A stretch of 64,000 nucleotides of DNA from JBAZJN01 sp041651295 (GTDB taxonomy: Bacteria; Patescibacteriota; UBA1384; XYA2-FULL-43-10; CAINNR01): positions 109,717 to 173,716 of the forward strand of contig JBAZJN010000001.1 of the NCBI GenBank assembly GCA_041651295.1, in the 5' to 3' direction. The stretch's first letter is position 1. Every line of letters starts with the position of its first letter. The notes beneath the pieces were generated by a model that saw only the letters and a program-made list of their open reading frames with translations, made no database searches and was not told the origin of the DNA. The translations under genes were made by a program, and so were the position numbers. Below, one piece after another: positions 8,521 to 17,043 of this stretch.

Positions 8521-9474
8521 CTACATTGTTAAGTCGGCTAACAATTTTTCCAAAGCTAATCTTGGTTCGATTTTTCCGGTTTTGATATCAATATCGGTTT
8601 GCTGCAGCCGCAAGTAAATTCTTTTAAGCAACGGGAGATCAAAATTATTTAGTACTCGGATAGTTTTCCCGACAACGAACGGATGAAGTTCTGCTTCCTT
8701 GGCAATCTGGTTTCTCCCAGTCCCGCGGACTATTAAATCTTCCACAATGAGCATATTTCTGAATTGATAGACGATCATCGACAGAATATAATTCTCATTT
8801 CTGCCGCCCAAAAGTAAGTTCTGTAAATATTTCAATGCCAGCTTGCCGTTTCTGCCGCCTAGCGCGTCGATGAAGTCAAATATATTTTGATCATGCTCGG
8901 TTTCTACCATTTCATCAATATCGGCCTCGGAAATCTGCGTTTGGTTTTTGGCCAACCGGAAGAGATCAAGTTTTTCAAGCTCGTTAATTAACCGCCATGA
9001 GTTGTTACCGGCTGTAACAATTAATTTCTTGATTGCCGGCATAGCAATCGGAATATTTTTATTTTTAGCTTCCTCTGCTAACCATTTTTCCAACTCATAA
9101 CCTTTTCTCAAGAGAAAATTTACGATTAGCTTTTCTTTTAATAGTTTCTTATACAAACCGGACGTTTTTTTGACCTCGCCGTCTTCCTTCAAAATTATTT
9201 CCGAAGTATCGGGGAATTTGCCCATATTATTTTCAATGTACTCTTTGAGTTTTTCATCTCCGTCACGAAATAAATTGCTGATGATTATTAATCGTTTGGG
9301 CGCTAAAAATGGAACAGCTGTAACGCTTCTAATCAATTTGTCATAAGACAATGTTTCCGAATCAAATTTAACAATGTTCATGTCGCCGAAATTGGCGATG
9401 GAAAAATCCGCCTCAAGTTTTTTTAAGGAATGGCTTAAGGAATATGTGTCTTCGCCGTAGAATAGTTTAATCAT
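8521..9474 (-). CDS. holA: DNA polymerase III delta subunit
   Basis: Clamp-loader delta subunit that opens the beta ring. MIKLFYGEDTYSL is the characteristic N-terminus, followed by the AAA-like domain (VPFLAPKRLIII), the helical middle domain and the C-terminal collar (VYQFRNMLIVEDL). The ATG at 9474 is preferred to the in-frame codon at 9504 because delta proteins start just before the FYGxD motif. Its partner dnaX lies at 52-53.6 kb. The promoter region overlaps that of the divergent small gene at 9536. Confidence 0.88.
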   Translation of the reverse strand: MIKLFYGEDTYSLSHSLKKLEADFSIANFGDMNIVKFDSETLSYDKLIRSVTAVPFLAPKRLIIISNLFRDGDEKLKEYIENNMGKFPDTSEIILKEDGEVKKTSGLYKKLLKEKLIVNFLLRKGYELEKWLAEEAKNKNIPIAMPAIKKLIVTAGNNSWRLINELEKLDLFRLAKNQTQISEADIDEMVETEHDQNIFDFIDALGGRNGKLALKYLQNLLLGGRNENYILSMIVYQFRNMLIVEDLIVRGTGRNQIAKEAELHPFVVGKTIRVLNNFDLPLLKRIYLRLQQTDIDIKTGKIEPRLALEKLLADLTM

Positions 9475-9535
9475 CTTGAAATTTTCCGCTATTACTGTTA
9501 ACATTCTAATATTACAGTCTGCGAGGAGGTGCCAG

Positions 9536-9760
9536 ATGCCATTGCGAGAAGCCTTGTTGCTGATTTGCCCAATCTTCCTTCTGCCTCCTTCGGCATCTCA
9601 ATCTCTCGATCTTCGTCCAATGCAGTCGACTCAGATGGTCGACGCAGACTGCCTTGCCCAACTTGCTTGGCGTTATCGGGCAGAGAACCCAAACCAACCG
9701 ATTGAAGCTTTTATCGCTTCACATCAATACTACCTTGTCCCATGGGACATATGTGACTAA
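9536..9760 (+). CDS. Small secreted protein, unknown
   Basis: 74 aa. Residues 1-22 form a signal peptide-like stretch (LLLICPIFLLPPSAS) ending near an SAS-type cleavage site. The mature part is polar with two cysteines and ends YLVPWDICD. A strong GAGGAGG lies 7 nt before the ATG. A terminator (CCCC...GGGG plus T7) follows immediately. No family recognised; cassette-like. Confidence 0.6.
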   Translation: MPLREALLLICPIFLLPPSASQSLDLRPMQSTQMVDADCLAQLAWRYRAENPNQPIEAFIASHQYYLVPWDICD

Positions 9761-9761
9761 C

Positions 9762-9789
9762 CCCTGCTTCTCGCCGGGGTCTTTTTTTA
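9762..9789 (+). terminator. Rho-independent terminator
   Basis: ACCCC-TGCTTCTCGCC-GGGGT hairpin followed by T-rich sequence. Confidence 0.7.
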
Positions 9790-9825
9790 ATTGCGAAGCG
9801 ATTAACCCTCCGCAAACTTTCGACT

Positions 9826-11115
9826 TTATAAACTTTTGACTTTCGCCTTGATCACATTCCTCTTCGCTTCGTCCCAATTATTACCGATGCCAACTTCAAC
9901 TTCAACCGGCACGCAAAGCTTGACCTCATTTTCCATTACTGATCGCATTGTTTCCGCAACTTTTGCGGATTGTTTTTCCGGCACTTCAACAATTAATTCG
10001 TCGTGGACCGTTAAAAGCATTTTAGCTGACTTCGGTAGTTTTGATGATAATTTTATCATCGCCAGTTTCAAAACTTCCGCCGCCGTACCCTGAACCGGAG
10101 TGTTAATTGCCATTCTCTGGGCCGACTCATAAACATTTCTATTTGATGATTTTATATCCGGAAGTTCTCGGCGGAAACCGAAAAGTGTTTCGACATATCC
10201 ATGTTTTTTAGCCATAGCAATTTGTTCTTCACAATATCTTTTAATGCCTTCGTGCACCTTGAAGTAACGCATAATGTATTCGGCGGCTTTTGATTGCGGG
10301 ATTCCCAAAGCTTGTGACAAACCATACGGACTTATTCCGTATAGAACACCAAAATTTACTGTTTTCGCCAGTCGGCGTTGATCATGAGTAACTTTACCGA
10401 CAGGAACATCAAAGAGTTCTGAGGCCGTGCGTGAGTGAATATCAACACCTGAATCAAAAGCGTCTATCATCGCTTTGTCCGCAGCCAAGCAAGCCACGAC
10501 CCGTAGTTCTATTTGGGAATAGTCAGCAGAGACTAGCTTGTTTCCCGGCTCAGCAATAAAGGCTTTGCGAATTTCCGGACCAAAATCTCCACGAATCGGA
10601 ATATTCTGCAAATTTGGGTTAGATGATGTTAAACGCGAAGTTCTTGTGTCTTCGCCAAAAGTTGTGTGCAGGCGGGAGTTTTCATCAACTAATTTCGGTA
10701 GCGGCTCTAGGTAAGTTGATATTAATTTTGACAGCTCACGATACTCGAGAATTTTATCAACAATTTTATGTTCTCCGCGAAGTTTCATAAGTTCTGCCGC
10801 ACCGGTAGAGATACCGGATTTATTGCGTTTAATGTCAACTGTCGGTAATTTTAGCTTTTTAAATAGAATGTCCGATAATTGTGACGGAGAAGAAACATTA
10901 AACTCTTTCCCTGCTAGTTTCTGGATTTCCGATTCTAACTTCTTACTTCTTGACCCCAACTTCTTTTGAAGTCGAGACAGCAATTCTATATCTAATTTTA
11001 TTCCGTTCTTCTCCATTGTCCGCAAAACCGGCGAAACTTCACGGTCAATATCGCTCCACTTTTTGCGAGGAATTTTGCAACCTAATTTTTCAGCTTTTTT
11101 GATGATATTCTTCAT
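9826..11115 (-). CDS. polA: DNA polymerase I, polymerase domain (separate gene)
   Basis: Family-A polymerase palm/fingers/thumb only. Motif A is ADYSQIELR (about 197-205), the O-helix motif B is RRLAKTVNFGVLYG, and motif C is LTVHDELIVE; NPNLQNIPIR precedes motif A. It needs the nuclease gene upstream to supply the 5' nuclease domain that is normally in the same chain. No 3'-5' exonuclease motifs are present. The N-terminus begins shortly before the thumb (VLRTMEKNGIKLD). The last ~11 residues (RNVIKAKVKSL) are encoded by a dispersed repeat. No good Shine-Dalgarno is seen. Confidence 0.93.
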   Translation of the reverse strand: MKNIIKKAEKLGCKIPRKKWSDIDREVSPVLRTMEKNGIKLDIELLSRLQKKLGSRSKKLESEIQKLAGKEFNVSSPSQLSDILFKKLKLPTVDIKRNKSGISTGAAELMKLRGEHKIVDKILEYRELSKLISTYLEPLPKLVDENSRLHTTFGEDTRTSRLTSSNPNLQNIPIRGDFGPEIRKAFIAEPGNKLVSADYSQIELRVVACLAADKAMIDAFDSGVDIHSRTASELFDVPVGKVTHDQRRLAKTVNFGVLYGISPYGLSQALGIPQSKAAEYIMRYFKVHEGIKRYCEEQIAMAKKHGYVETLFGFRRELPDIKSSNRNVYESAQRMAINTPVQGTAAEVLKLAMIKLSSKLPKSAKMLLTVHDELIVEVPEKQSAKVAETMRSVMENEVKLCVPVEVEVGIGNNWDEAKRNVIKAKVKSL

Positions 11116-11119
11116 TTCA

Positions 11120-11215
11120 ATAATAGATAACTAATGTTCTAATGACTGATAACGAATAGGACAAATGTGTTTTATTGGTTATTTGTTATTCGGTAATTCG
11201 TCATCCGTTCTTGTT
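11120..11215. repeat. Family A palindromic repeat copy 2, at the polA break
   Basis: Starts ATAGATAACTAATGTTC and ends TTATTCGGTAATTCGTCATCC. It matches copies 1 and 3 and lies exactly between the two polA reading frames. Confidence 0.85.
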
Positions 11216-12311
11216 ATAGTAATTTTAATTGTTCGTCTTTCGCGCTTTGCGCGTCTCGCGAAGTATTATTGCCCAGCGGAGCCTCGGCGGAGTTGGGAGC
11301 TACTTGAGATTCACCGCTGGCATCGAAACGTCTCAGTAATGAGTTAAATCCTAACTCTTCAAATAAATCTTTCAATTTACTTCGATCATACTCGCCCCAT
11401 TTACAATCTTCAATGCAAAAATCAATTGGAACATCCCTGTGGATCGTAGCTAATTTTTGCGACATAAAAGCTTGAGTTTGGTTTTCAATTAACAATGTTA
11501 GTATTCTTCGACTAATATTCAACTCTTTTGCAGTTTCATCTAGTTTTCCATTGTTGAATTGCCCCATTGTTGAATTGTTTAGGTCAGCGATAGAACAATT
11601 TAGCAATTTAGCAATTTTTTCATACAGCTTCTCCAGTGTATCAAACCGCTGTATCAAATCTGTTGCTGTTTTAATACCAACTCCCGGTACACCCGGAATA
11701 TTGTCAGATGGATCACCGGCTAAAGCCTTAAGATCAATAAAATCCGATGGATCTAAATTATACTCCCGTTTTATTGCTTCGTGATCGACAATCTGAAGTT
11801 GCGATAAACCTTTTTTGAGCGAATAAACAAAAACTTTGCCGTTAACCAACTGAAAAATGTCCTTGTCGCCAGAAACTACATATATTTCAATGTCGGTTGA
11901 TTTCAGCTTCTCGACGACGGTACCAATACAGTCGTCAGCTTCGAAACCTTCTTTTTCATAAATTGGAATTTCCATCGCTTCGACAACCTCTTTGACTCTG
12001 GGGATTTGATCATAAAGTTCTTGATCGGCCTTAACCCGCGTTGCTTTGTATTCTTTGAAATGCTCGTGGCGAAAAGTTGGCCCGGCGAGATCAAATGAAG
12101 CGGCAATATATTTTGGTTTTAGGTCTTCCAAAACCTTAATGATCGTAGTCATAAAGCCGTAAATTGCATTGGTTAGCTCACCACGGCGCGTCGACATGTT
12201 TTTTGGCAGCGCATGATACGCCCGATGGATGATTGCATTGCCATCAATCAAAACCAAAACCTCCGGTTTTGTCCCGAGCCTGTTGAGGGATCTACTCCTT
12301 ACATTTTCCAT
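11214..12311 (-). CDS. 5'-3' exonuclease (PolA N-terminal/FEN domain, separate gene)
   Basis: Flap endonuclease that removes RNA primers and repair flaps. VLVLIDGNAIIHRAYHALP, then FDLAGPTFRHE, EGFEADDCIGT, VSGDKDIFQLV, and the helix-hairpin-helix GDPSDNIPGVPGVGIKTA are all present. 365 aa. Two repeat-encoded inserts disturb it: a glutamine/asparagine-rich piece around DLNNSTMGQFNNGK, and a C-terminal tail after RRFDASGESQ. An extended -10 (TGC-TATTAT) ends 7 nt before the ATG, suggesting a leaderless mRNA. The polymerase domain follows after a family-A repeat. Confidence 0.92.
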   Translation of the reverse strand: MENVRSRSLNRLGTKPEVLVLIDGNAIIHRAYHALPKNMSTRRGELTNAIYGFMTTIIKVLEDLKPKYIAASFDLAGPTFRHEHFKEYKATRVKADQELYDQIPRVKEVVEAMEIPIYEKEGFEADDCIGTVVEKLKSTDIEIYVVSGDKDIFQLVNGKVFVYSLKKGLSQLQIVDHEAIKREYNLDPSDFIDLKALAGDPSDNIPGVPGVGIKTATDLIQRFDTLEKLYEKIAKLLNCSIADLNNSTMGQFNNGKLDETAKELNISRRILTLLIENQTQAFMSQKLATIHRDVPIDFCIEDCKWGEYDRSKLKDLFEELGFNSLLRRFDASGESQVAPNSAEAPLGNNTSRDAQSAKDEQLKLL

Positions 12312-12353
12312 AGGCTTATAATAGCACTTTTTGTCCAGATTAGAGCTATGTAA

Positions 12354-12382
12354 TTGTCAAATTATTATGATTGTGCTAGTAT
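12354..12382 (+). promoter_or_regulatory. Strong sigma-70 promoter
   Basis: TTGTCA at 12354-12359, 17-nt spacer, extended -10 TGC-TAGTAT ending at 12382. Confidence 0.75.
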
Positions 12383-12401
12383 AAAGTCGATCTGAAAGGA
12401 G

Positions 12402-12986
12402 TTGGGGCTAATATTAGAACACGTTACGAGCGTTTTCAGAACACTTCAGGCGCGTCTACTAACAGCACGACCCAACTTGCCAAAGTTCCAGCCGATCGAG
12501 TCACTCGCCGGCCATCTGCAGAGCCTGACAGCCCAGGCGATTGAGAGACACGGCAGGCTTCTGGCCGTCAAAACCGAAGCTGAATTCCAGGCTGGCCTGC
12601 TTAGCTTTAAGAAACCCTGCGTTCTGGAAATCGCTTGTCTCCGGCGGGACCGGATAGTCCAGCCACTCTCTGTTATGGATCGACACCAGACCAATCAGCT
12701 TGTCTCATTTTCCGGCCATCGCGACTTCTGCAACGGCTGGGAAAGGTCCCTACTCAAACTGGAAAACGGCACCGAGGCCCTACATGTGATACTGGGCGGA
12801 ATCGGCAACGCCAGGAGCACTATTGGCCGAGAACTGCACCAGTTTGCTTGGAAGACAGAGATTGCTGGTGAGTCTTGCTGTGAGTGGCTACACCATCGCC
12901 GCGGGTTGGTTGCCTATACCGATGCCGTTGGCAGCACCTGCACGCTAGAACTACACTTCTTCGTTTCACAGGGGAGCACGTCCTAG
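12402..12986 (+). CDS. Unknown GC-rich cassette gene
   Basis: About 194 aa, soluble, cysteine-containing (PCVLEIACLRRDRIV; GESCCEWLHHRR), with no recognised family. The start is uncertain: GGAG at 12398-12401 abuts the TTG at 12402, so initiation at that TTG is unlikely from this site. The in-frame ATA at 12411 has ideal spacing but would be a rare start. Own promoter and terminator; divergent from the PolA nuclease gene. Base composition is far more GC-rich than the flanking polA genes. Confidence 0.5.
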   Translation: MGLILEHVTSVFRTLQARLLTARPNLPKFQPIESLAGHLQSLTAQAIERHGRLLAVKTEAEFQAGLLSFKKPCVLEIACLRRDRIVQPLSVMDRHQTNQLVSFSGHRDFCNGWERSLLKLENGTEALHVILGGIGNARSTIGRELHQFAWKTEIAGESCCEWLHHRRGLVAYTDAVGSTCTLELHFFVSQGSTS

Positions 12987-13014
12987 GCGGTTCGACAAGA
13001 ACCGTCATTTTTTT
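12986..13014 (+). terminator. Rho-independent terminator
   Basis: GGCGGTTC and GAACCGTC arms, 5-nt loop, then seven T residues. Confidence 0.85.
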
Positions 13015-13066
13015 GCAAGAAAAAAACCTGCCCGCAATGCCATGAAGCAAAACGATGGCAGGCAGG
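13015..13066 (-). terminator. Terminator of the minus-strand small-gene pair, built from a family G repeat
   Basis: On the minus strand CCTGCC...CCAT pairs with ATGG...GGGCAGG and is followed by a run of T. Same inverted-repeat family as at 531 and 6777. Confidence 0.65.
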
Positions 13067-13106
13067 CCGCCAGTACGGCGGCGGTGATGCGGTACGACGT
13101 TGCGAC

Positions 13107-13262
13107 TCAGCCAGACAGTGGTCTGCGCGACTTCGGTTTGCCGCCGAGAATAGAAGACCCGTCTCCATGGACACGGTCTCCTGTGGTCCCGGATCTGGGC
13201 GCCGGCGGGTGCGGCGAGTGAGGGGCGCGGATTTCCGACGAGGACGATGTGTCTCGCTGCAT
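13107..13262 (-). CDS. Possible small Pro/Ser-rich ORF coupled to the upstream gene
   Basis: 51 codons (MQRDTSSSSEIRAPHSPHPP and onward). Its ATG is 2 nt after the stop of the 38-aa ORF, which would permit translational coupling. No Shine-Dalgarno of its own and no recognisable domain. It could be the untranslated 3' part of the transcript. Confidence 0.3.
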   Translation of the reverse strand: MQRDTSSSSEIRAPHSPHPPAPRSGTTGDRVHGDGSSILGGKPKSRRPLSG

Positions 13263-13264
13263 CG

Positions 13265-13381
13265 CTACCATACCGCCTTTATGGCCCAGCCAACCAACAG
13301 GCCGGCGACTAATAGTAGAAGCAGAGGGATGCTTCCATGGGCCTCCAACCCATGGATGCGACCGGGATTGTGCGTTGGCAT
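13265..13381 (-). CDS. 38-aa single-helix membrane peptide
   Basis: Encodes a polar N-terminus (MPTHNPGRIHGLEAHGS) and one helix (LLLLLVAGLLVGWAIKAVW). AGGAGG lies 6 nt before the ATG, and a well-formed promoter (TTGATT, 17 nt, TATAGT) lies at 13416-13444. GC-rich and cassette-like. No homologue recognised. Confidence 0.55.
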   Translation of the reverse strand: MPTHNPGRIHGLEAHGSIPLLLLLVAGLLVGWAIKAVW

Positions 13382-13415
13382 CAGCGACCTCCTGACCAAA
13401 ACTGAAAGCAAAAAT

Positions 13416-13444
13416 ACTATACAATTTTGAAACATAAAAATCAA
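13416..13444 (-). promoter_or_regulatory. Sigma-70 promoter of the 38-aa gene
   Basis: On the minus strand TTGATT (13439-13444), 17-nt spacer, TATAGT (13416-13421). Confidence 0.65.
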
Positions 13445-13507
13445 TCCTTCGACTCGCTCTGCTCGTTCAAGACAAGCTCCCGGCTTTAATAAGGATTGAT
13501 TTTTCAG
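13435..13507. terminator. Inverted repeat at the end of the surface-protein gene
   Basis: AAAAATCAATCCTT pairs with AAGGATTGATTTTT across a ~40-nt loop. Terminator of the gene at 13525; it overlaps the -35 of the neighbouring promoter. Confidence 0.6.
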
Positions 13508-13524
13508 ATATTAGATATCAGATA

Positions 13525-15231
13525 TTATTTTTTAGATCTTAAGAGTCCGCCCCACTCAACCAATGTGAACCCAACTCTTTGATATTTCGGCAGAATCTGT
13601 GAAGTGATTGTTTCTTTCGAATCCAAGCCTTGAAAATCTAGAAATACGCGAATTGATGAATCCGGTTTTGGTGATACGGCAATTGGCGCCAGTTCATCCA
13701 TCTCCTCCGTCCCAAACCAAGTCAAACGAACAAATGGGCTTGCCGGCATTTTTGGCAACCAGAACTCCTTGAAATCGGCGATTTCTTTATTGTTCAACCC
13801 CATATATTTAAGCTGATTTGTAATAACTTCCGCAACCCGGAAAGTTTCGACAACCGTTCCCGAAGTTACTGCCGGATATTTACCCCAGCCGGTTCCTTCC
13901 CAGTAAAGCGAGTCGTAAATTTGACCGCCCAAAGTCAGTTTCCCCGACGGTGAAGCACTAACTTTCCAACCACCGTTATATGCCGGCTCGGATATTCGGA
14001 TATCGGCTCCGACTTTAACGCTGACTTCGGTATTTTTCTCCGGATACAGGTAAATTACCGGTTTGCCACACTCAACCGCCGGCGCGTATTTATCGTTCAT
14101 ATAAATAGTCCAATTGTCATAGCCATCTTGGAGAACAAGTACACCCAAGTCAGCCATCATTGCAGCTTGTGTAACTTTTGATCCCATTTCATCCATTTTG
14201 TAGACGGCGTAGGCAAAGTTGGCTAATGGCGAAGCTGCATCAACTGTATAGATTTTCTTTCCTGATGCCGAAGCCACTTCGGTTTTGGTGCTGAGCGCAG
14301 TCTGGTCAATAATTAACGGGAATGATCCGCCACCACCACCGCAACCGGAAGTTTTGATTTGCGAATATTTGTAGCTGGCACCAAGCGCATTGCTCCAGGT
14401 GACACTGAAAGTTCCGTCATCGTTTCTGTAAGTCGGGGTTGGCGAATAAATAATTCTGGCTCCGTCGTTTCGCAGAACGTAATATTGGGCGACTTTGGCA
14501 TCGCCAGCGGAGAGCTCAATATCCGAGCCTTTCAAAAGGTATAAATCTCCCCATTTTGTTTCTCCCAATTTCGATCCGGCAGTAGTAGCATCGGCAAACG
14601 ACTTCTCACGTGAAGATGTAGCTGAGAGAGTCAACTTTGTCGTTCCGATGGTGATCGTTTTATCTAGTTGTAATGATTTGATAACAAAAGTCGCATCTGA
14701 TTCCGAATTTGTTCGCGAGTAATAATTGCCGTCTCCGCCGACAGCGTCAGAGTTTTCAGGCAAAAAGTAATAAACTCCGCCCTTTTTCAAGAAGTGATGA
14801 AAATCATAATAAGTTCCCATTGTTTCGACTTCGGCCATGGCGAAAATGATCTCGTCGCCGCTGGTTGTCGTCGCAACTTTATAGTAGGTTGTGCTGACGT
14901 AACCGGGAAATGCGTCATCAGTCGATCCGGAACCCTTTTTAAACAATCCCAAATCCGCCAATTTCTCCCTGGGCGCTATCCAGGCAATACCTTCATCTTT
15001 AATTTTTGTACTAGTGACACTACCGTCAGAACTCGTTGTTGCCGCACTCTCGTCGGCTTTCTTTTCTTCCTCTTTTGCCGGCCAAAACTTGTCTTTTATG
15101 GTGCCTCGATAAGCATAGGCCGAAACCCCGCCACCGACAACGACTGCAGTAATCACAATCCAAAGCCAAGTTAGGTTTTTCTTCTTTTTCACTGGCAAAA
15201 CGATTTGTTCAGACTTTTCTTCTCCCTCCAT
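13525..15231 (-). CDS. Membrane-anchored surface protein with CGKPVIYLYP motif
   Basis: 568 aa. A lysine-rich cytoplasmic start is followed by one helix (about 20-42, WLWIVITAVVVGGGVSAYAY) and a long Ser/Thr-rich extracellular region. A CGGGGGS stretch lies near 300, and ECGKPVIYLYPEKNTEVSVKV near 395 opens the C-terminal beta-rich domain. The CGKPVIYLYP motif recurs in uncharacterised secreted proteins of CPR and other bacteria; its role is unknown. It lies next to the MEMO-CapA fusion and DedA gene on the same strand, suggesting a loose envelope cluster. Confidence 0.65.
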   Translation of the reverse strand: MEGEEKSEQIVLPVKKKKNLTWLWIVITAVVVGGGVSAYAYRGTIKDKFWPAKEEEKKADESAATTSSDGSVTSTKIKDEGIAWIAPREKLADLGLFKKGSGSTDDAFPGYVSTTYYKVATTTSGDEIIFAMAEVETMGTYYDFHHFLKKGGVYYFLPENSDAVGGDGNYYSRTNSESDATFVIKSLQLDKTITIGTTKLTLSATSSREKSFADATTAGSKLGETKWGDLYLLKGSDIELSAGDAKVAQYYVLRNDGARIIYSPTPTYRNDDGTFSVTWSNALGASYKYSQIKTSGCGGGGGSFPLIIDQTALSTKTEVASASGKKIYTVDAASPLANFAYAVYKMDEMGSKVTQAAMMADLGVLVLQDGYDNWTIYMNDKYAPAVECGKPVIYLYPEKNTEVSVKVGADIRISEPAYNGGWKVSASPSGKLTLGGQIYDSLYWEGTGWGKYPAVTSGTVVETFRVAEVITNQLKYMGLNNKEIADFKEFWLPKMPASPFVRLTWFGTEEMDELAPIAVSPKPDSSIRVFLDFQGLDSKETITSQILPKYQRVGFTLVEWGGLLRSKK

Positions 15232-15326
15232 AGAACCTCCCCTCTCAAAATGATTAAACCAGAATGACTAACGTCGAATAAATTCTCAAATGCATCAATT
15301 CGTCATTCCTCATTCGGATTTCTTAA

Positions 15327-17039
15327 TTATTTTATTAACTCAATTGTATCACTACTTAACTTCTTAAATCCAATTTCGCTGTTAATATCGAGTACAGATT
15401 TAATTTTACTGGCTTTCTCGGCTCCCCTCATCAGTTGCGGTTTGACCTTAATTTCCTTCGTCGGTAAAAATGTTAAAGTAATTTTTTCCTTTGTGATCGT
15501 GCCGGCGAGAATTAATCCTTGCTGAGTTTCTTCGGAAAAGAATTGGTCAAAGACAAAATTGCCCAGCGAATAGACCACTGGTTTGCCATCGATTATCTCA
15601 AAATCCTGCGTTACATGCGGATGAGATCCGACAATCAGGTTGGCGCCGGCAGCGATCCACTCTTTCGCCATTTGTCTTTGTGATGCCGAATGTTTTGGCG
15701 CATACTCCGTTCCCCAGTGTGGATAGACGATGACAAATTGTCCAGCGGCCTTTTCTGCTTTGATTTTTGCCTCGAGAGCTGCCTGATCAAAATTTTCCAA
15801 TGTCATTATCCCGATAATTGTCATCGGGACTTCACCGGCTATTCGAAGAACTGACGCTTCGGAATAACCTGTGGGCAGACCAAAGTATTTGATACCGGAT
15901 TGATCGAGCATCTTCTTGGTTGAGACAAAACCGCTGGCTCCGGCGTTATTTGTGTGATTGTTGGCAAGTGATACCGCGCCTACATTTATATACTTTAGGA
16001 TTGATGGAATTTCCGGTTGAAAATTAAATACCATCGAACCGGTTTCAATCCCTGGAATTGATTTTTCGGATACTGGTCCTTCAAGATTTAGAACCGGAGC
16101 ATCAACTCCGCGAAAAACTCTAGTGCCAAAATTATCAAAAAGTGATTTAAAACCGGCTGTTTTGGACCGCTGCCAAACATTTCGGTCAAACATGGCATCG
16201 CCGGCGATAACAAATGAAGACGATGGTTGTGACAACGTTTGCGATTGCTTGTCAGAATAATATCCCAAAACTACACTTGTCGTTTCGGCATCATCATTTT
16301 TCGCCTCGGCACCCGAGTTACCATTATAGAAAAGATTGAAATTTTTTGCGCTTCTTTTATCGGCAATTCTGGCGGCCAAATATAGTGCTTGCGGCGAGTC
16401 TGTCTCAGCTTGCCAAATTTTATCAAAATCCAGGCCGGATAACGCCTGAATAGAATATTGGTCGTGAATTTTTGCCAGAGCGTTCGGCTGGTAATGAGAA
16501 AAATCAACCGAAGCAATTATTTGGCAATCGTTGCAGTTATCATTTAGCCAATCAGCCAGCTTGTCGACTTCCGCCCTGCTTGTACCGTCTTTAATAATTA
16601 TCGGTAAAAAATTCTTGCTTATGTTCGTTGTTACATCAGCAAGGACGTTTGTAATGCCATGCTCTTTTTCAAACGATGCTTCGTCCAAACCGGCGATTTT
16701 TGAATCTGCAAGTTGATTTACCAAAGCTTCAACCGGTGTAGCCTCACCTCCGGCTAGTTTCCAAGTCTTTTTTGTCGTTGTGATATTACTCGCTCCGGCA
16801 TTAAAATGGTCGACGGAAACTACGACTGCAGTTTCCGGCGAATATTTTTTTCCAACATCCGCAAGAAGCTCTTTTCTCTTTTCGGAAAAATCATCGAAAT
16901 GCGGAACGACTACCACCGGAATAAATTCTTGGTTAGCGCTTTTGTTGCCTGCCGGCGCAATTGCCGGTAATTTGGAAAAATACCAGTAGGTTCCGGCTAC
17001 CAGGATGATTGAAGTGATGATAAGTATTGCTTTTTTCAT
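15327..17039 (-). CDS. MEMO-like / CapA-like two-domain secreted protein
   Basis: 570 aa. Signal anchor (about 3-22), then a MEMO (AmmeMemoRadiSam B)-like domain (about 40-255: VVVPHFDDFSEKR, VSVDHFNAGASN, ASVDFSHYQP). A CapA/PgsA metallophosphoesterase-like domain follows from about 265 (SFVIAGDAMFDRNV, LNLEGPVSEK, VSLANNHTNNAG, VYPHWGTEYAP, VGSHPHVTQDFE, YSLGNFVFDQF). CapA proteins are linked to poly-gamma-glutamate or capsule biosynthesis. The combined architecture, facing outside the membrane, is unusual. The DedA gene lies 5 bp upstream and could be co-transcribed. Confidence 0.8.
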   Translation of the reverse strand: MKKAILIITSIILVAGTYWYFSKLPAIAPAGNKSANQEFIPVVVVPHFDDFSEKRKELLADVGKKYSPETAVVVSVDHFNAGASNITTTKKTWKLAGGEATPVEALVNQLADSKIAGLDEASFEKEHGITNVLADVTTNISKNFLPIIIKDGTSRAEVDKLADWLNDNCNDCQIIASVDFSHYQPNALAKIHDQYSIQALSGLDFDKIWQAETDSPQALYLAARIADKRSAKNFNLFYNGNSGAEAKNDDAETTSVVLGYYSDKQSQTLSQPSSSFVIAGDAMFDRNVWQRSKTAGFKSLFDNFGTRVFRGVDAPVLNLEGPVSEKSIPGIETGSMVFNFQPEIPSILKYINVGAVSLANNHTNNAGASGFVSTKKMLDQSGIKYFGLPTGYSEASVLRIAGEVPMTIIGIMTLENFDQAALEAKIKAEKAAGQFVIVYPHWGTEYAPKHSASQRQMAKEWIAAGANLIVGSHPHVTQDFEIIDGKPVVYSLGNFVFDQFFSEETQQGLILAGTITKEKITLTFLPTKEIKVKPQLMRGAEKASKIKSVLDINSEIGFKKLSSDTIELIK

Positions 17040-17043
17040 AATG

